DNA from: an uncultured Eggerthella sp.
GTDB taxonomy: Bacteria; Actinomycetota; Coriobacteriia; Coriobacteriales; Eggerthellaceae
Direction: 5' to 3'
Length of the DNA stretch: 64,000 bases
Assembly (NCBI GenBank): GCA_900542525.1
Contig: UQNZ01000003.1
Coordinates: 62,001-126,000 of the forward strand
Part shown: positions 61,401 to 64,000 of the stretch, piece by piece
Numbering within the stretch: position 1 is the stretch's first letter
How the letters are laid out: every line of letters begins with the position of its first letter
The notes under the pieces: generated by a model
Told to the model about the DNA's origin: nothing
Seen by the model: the letters and a program-made list of their open reading frames with translations, nothing else
The model's database searches: none
Made by a program: the position numbers and the translations under genes

Positions 61401-62312
61401 TTACCCAATGATGAACACGGGGCGTTTTTGATAAGCGCACACCACTGAAACTTCTGCCTCTGCTCGTGCGACCACCCCACGCAGCGTCTCGACTGGCAAA
61501 CGATAGGTGTTATTGTTCTCCGAGATGTGGAGTGCAACGACCGTTTCGAGCCCAGTATGCATGAGCGCCGCAAGCGCATCGGCAGCCTGTGCGTTGCTCA
61601 AATGCCCCACGTCTGACCCGACCCGCTCTTTGAGCATGCGCGGATAAGGTCCCGTTTTGAGCATCTGCTCGTCGTGGTTGGACTCAAGACCGAGGATACG
61701 TACTCCACGCAAGCCCTCGAGCGCTTCAGGGAGCACCACGCCGGTATCGGTGATGAATCCAAGTGCATCCTCCCCACATTCGAACTTAAAAGCAAACGAA
61801 GCAGGTGCGTCGTGCGAAGTAGGCAGGATCGAAACGTCCAGGGTTCCGATCGTGTGCTTCTGACCTGCCTCGAAGAAAATGACCTCTTTCGACTCTTGGG
61901 CTTGCTTGAGCTCTTTGCTCGCAGCGAGCGTTTCAGGATGCAGATAGAGCGGCACTTCTATGCCTTGCGAACGCAGACCACGCAGGATGACCCCAAGGTT
62001 CTTCACGTGATCAGAATGATTATGAGAGATGAGAACGCCCTTGAGATTGGCCATATAGAAGCCACCTTCTGCACTGAAGGCGAACACATCGCGCTTGCAG
62101 ATACCCGCATCGATAAGGACACCCTCGCCCGTAACGCGATCATAGACCACTGAAGCATTGCCCTTGCTCCCACTGCCGATAACGATAAGATTAAGACGCG
62201 CCGATGAAGAAGTGCACCTTGCACGGCTATCGACTGCAAGAGACTCATGGTTCTCGCGTTGCGTTTCGATATGCGCGCGCGTTAGTCCCTTCTCTTCATC
62301 TTGAAACAACAT
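61401..62312 (-). CDS. MBL-fold hydrolase, WalJ/YycJ-like
   Basis: Metallo-beta-lactamase-fold protein (303 residues). The fold opens with LIVIGSGSKGNASVVYD, a signature of the YycJ/WalJ subgroup, followed by the metal motif ISHNHSDHVKNLG. Later ligands are in DTGVVLPEALEG and LHISENN. WalJ-type proteins are linked to DNA replication and repair or cell-wall signalling in Firmicutes; the role here is unknown. The N-terminal 38 residues before the fold are polar and unconserved, so the true start may be further in. No walRK genes are adjacent. Confidence 0.85.
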   Translation of the reverse strand: MLFQDEEKGLTRAHIETQRENHESLAVDSRARCTSSSARLNLIVIGSGSKGNASVVYDRVTGEGVLIDAGICKRDVFAFSAEGGFYMANLKGVLISHNHSDHVKNLGVILRGLRSQGIEVPLYLHPETLAASKELKQAQESKEVIFFEAGQKHTIGTLDVSILPTSHDAPASFAFKFECGEDALGFITDTGVVLPEALEGLRGVRILGLESNHDEQMLKTGPYPRMLKERVGSDVGHLSNAQAADALAALMHTGLETVVALHISENNNTYRLPVETLRGVVARAEAEVSVVCAYQKRPVFIIG

Positions 62313-62354
62313 CGCTCCTGGCTCTTAGCTTATGGATATCACACAGAGAAAATG

Positions 62355-63836
62355 CTATTTATGATAGTAGCGATGGAGCTCGTATTTTGGCTCGCAACAG
62401 ATATTCATACCGAGACGCTTGTAGAACTGTTCATCGGTCTCAGAGATGATGACCGAGAAGAACGCATCGCAACCACGTAGATTCTCGACGCAATCGAGCA
62501 CCTTCTTCGCAGTTTCATTGGTGGCAGAACTGATAGCAAGCGCAATGATGGTCTCATCGGAGTGAAGACGCGGATTGTTTGAATCGAGCACGTTGGTCTT
62601 GAGCTTGCAGATGGGCTCGATAGCTTCATCTGAGATAACGTCGGCATCAGGATCAACTCCTGCCACAGCCTTGAGCGCATTGATGAGCGTACAAGCAGCA
62701 GCACCAAGGTTTGTCGAGGTCTTACCCGTGACAACTTCCCCATCAGACAGCATGATCGCGCCCACGGGAGCACCCGTGATCTCCTCCTTGAGCAAGGCTG
62801 CGGAACGTGCTTTGAGGTCGTTGGCACCAACGCCTGCCTGATTCATGAGCAACTCGCACTTCTCGAGCTGATCTTGCCCCATGCCGCTGCGCTTGACCTC
62901 GGTTGCAGTCTGATAATAGCGGCGCACGATCTCACGACGAGCGGCATCTGAACAGGCTTCGTCATCAACGATCGCGAATCCTGCCATGTTCACGCCCATA
63001 TCAGTAGGTGATTGATACGGACAATGGCCCGAGATACGGTCCATCATAGCTTTGAGAACGGGGAATATCTCAACATCGCGGTTGTAATTCACCGTCACTT
63101 CGCCGTAGGCTTCAAGCTGGAAGGGATCGATGATGTTCGCATCGTTCAGATCAAGAGTGGCAGCTTCATAGGCGATATTCACAGGATGATTGAGCGGAAG
63201 ATTCCATACCGGGAAGGTTTCGTATTTTGCATACCCTGCCTTCACGCCACGTTTGTTCTCGTGGTAAAGCTGCGAAAGACACGTTGCCATTTTGCCTGAA
63301 CCAGGACCAGGAGCCGTTACCACCACGAGCGGTCGCGTAGTTTCGACATATTCATTCCTACCATAGCCTTCGTCGCTTACGATGCGAGCGATATCGTTCG
63401 GATACCCTGGGATCGGATAATGAAGATAGGACGTGATGCCAAGCGCTTTGAGACGATGACGAAAAGCATCGGCAGCGGTCTGACCACTGTATTGCGTGAT
63501 GACCACTGCACCCACGTAAAAGCCCATACCGCGCAAGATATCCATCAGACGCAGGACATCTTCATCGTAAGAGATTCCTAGATCACCACGTACCTTATTC
63601 TGTTCAATATCATTAGCATTGATAGCGAAGATGATCTCGACATCATTCTTCATGGATTTGAGCATCGAAACTTTTGCATCGGGCTTGAAACCAGGAAGAA
63701 CGCGCGAAGCATGCATGTCATCGAAGAGCTTGCCACCGAATTCCAGATAGAGCTTGCCACCGAACTGTTCGATGCGCTTTTTGATATGCTCAGCCTGCAT
63801 TGAAATGTACTTATCGTTATCGAATCCAATGCGCAT
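62355..63836 (-). CDS. DUF1846 (UPF0371) family protein
   Basis: 493-residue member of the DUF1846/UPF0371 family, a conserved protein of anaerobes and Gram-positives without an assigned reaction. It opens RIGFDNDKYISMQAEHI, near the family start. A nucleotide-loop-like segment VVTAPGPGSGKMATCLSQLY lies near residue 180, and FFSVIISETDEQFYKRLGMN is near the C-terminus. The P-loop-like GPGSGK suggests a nucleotide or phosphate site. It ends 42 bases before the MBL-fold gene. The 164 bases upstream to the window edge show no other gene. Confidence 0.88.
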   Translation of the reverse strand: MRIGFDNDKYISMQAEHIKKRIEQFGGKLYLEFGGKLFDDMHASRVLPGFKPDAKVSMLKSMKNDVEIIFAINANDIEQNKVRGDLGISYDEDVLRLMDILRGMGFYVGAVVITQYSGQTAADAFRHRLKALGITSYLHYPIPGYPNDIARIVSDEGYGRNEYVETTRPLVVVTAPGPGSGKMATCLSQLYHENKRGVKAGYAKYETFPVWNLPLNHPVNIAYEAATLDLNDANIIDPFQLEAYGEVTVNYNRDVEIFPVLKAMMDRISGHCPYQSPTDMGVNMAGFAIVDDEACSDAARREIVRRYYQTATEVKRSGMGQDQLEKCELLMNQAGVGANDLKARSAALLKEEITGAPVGAIMLSDGEVVTGKTSTNLGAAACTLINALKAVAGVDPDADVISDEAIEPICKLKTNVLDSNNPRLHSDETIIALAISSATNETAKKVLDCVENLRGCDAFFSVIISETDEQFYKRLGMNICCEPKYELHRYYHK

Positions 63837-64000
63837 GGCTGCTCACTTTCTTGAAGAATGGTATTTTACCGTGCCAAACAGCAGTTACGGAATAAAGCTC
63901 CTGTTTGCAAAACGCTGTTTTCCATAGTACTTAATCATCAACAAAAGAAAACCCTTGAATTTTGAAATGAACATCTGCTGCGCAGGTAGTCGTCCCTTAT

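Noticed and set aside
1..64000. CRISPR arrays, prophage or insertion sequences
   Set aside because: No regularly spaced repeats, transposase, integrase or phage structural genes were found.

Overview
The window looks like chromosome from a strictly anaerobic, amino-acid-fermenting actinobacterium of the Coriobacteriia (Eggerthellaceae-like). The evidence is the actinobacterial gene order uvrC-rapZ-yvcK-whiA-gapA-pgk-tpiA-(gpmI)-secG-tRNA-Leu, base composition near 50% G+C by eye, and an Ech-type hydrogenase, indolepyruvate:ferredoxin oxidoreductase, phenylacetate-CoA ligases, NADP-glutamate dehydrogenase and acetate kinase, with no respiratory oxidase. Cryptobacterium or a close relative is my best guess from memory. 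Most genes lie on the minus strand.

Layout. 1-6.3 kb: partial ackA, xseB/xseA, a YugP-type membrane protease, RNase D, a lipid kinase and TerC. 6.3-6.6 kb: tRNA-Cys, -Gly, -Val. 6.6-11.9 kb: an Asp/Glu racemase family protein, an opine dehydrogenase-like enzyme with a structured-looking leader, an orphan MetQ-type lipoprotein, a LysR regulator and a cation efflux protein. 12-24.5 kb: tRNA-Leu, secG, glycolytic genes, whiA-yvcK-rapZ-uvrC and a Na+/H+ antiporter. 24.6-34.5 kb: tRNA-His and -Lys, a metallo-beta-lactamase-fold protein, a second lipid kinase, gdhA, argS, argF and copA with a palindromic operator. 34.6-40 kb: two copies of a Gfo/Idh oxidoreductase plus YdiB-type dehydrogenase cassette flanking a LysR gene. 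40.1-40.8 kb: tRNA-Pro, tRNA-Gly and a hairpin-rich noncoding stretch. 40.8-44.7 kb: a MATE exporter, a thioesterase, a UbiA prenyltransferase and GluQ-RS. 44.7-55.7 kb: iorAB, two phenylacetate-CoA ligases each beside a double-ACT protein, an FHA protein, dacA, a VanW protein with a very long basic tail, and pgsA. 55.8-61.2 kb: a complete six-gene ech hydrogenase operon. 61.4-63.8 kb: a WalJ-like MBL protein and a DUF1846 protein.

How the parts fit (inference): GDH supports transamination of amino acids to 2-oxo acids. IorAB oxidises aromatic 2-oxo acids to acyl-CoA and reduced ferredoxin. The PaaK-type ligases interconvert aryl-acetyl-CoA and free acid. Ech re-oxidises ferredoxin to H2 while pumping ions. 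Acetate kinase and ornithine carbamoyltransferase fit substrate-level ATP formation. The least explained parts are the duplicated Gfo/Idh-YdiB cassettes, the leader at 8762-8870, the noncoding block 40330-40739 and the low-complexity tails on two Ech subunits.
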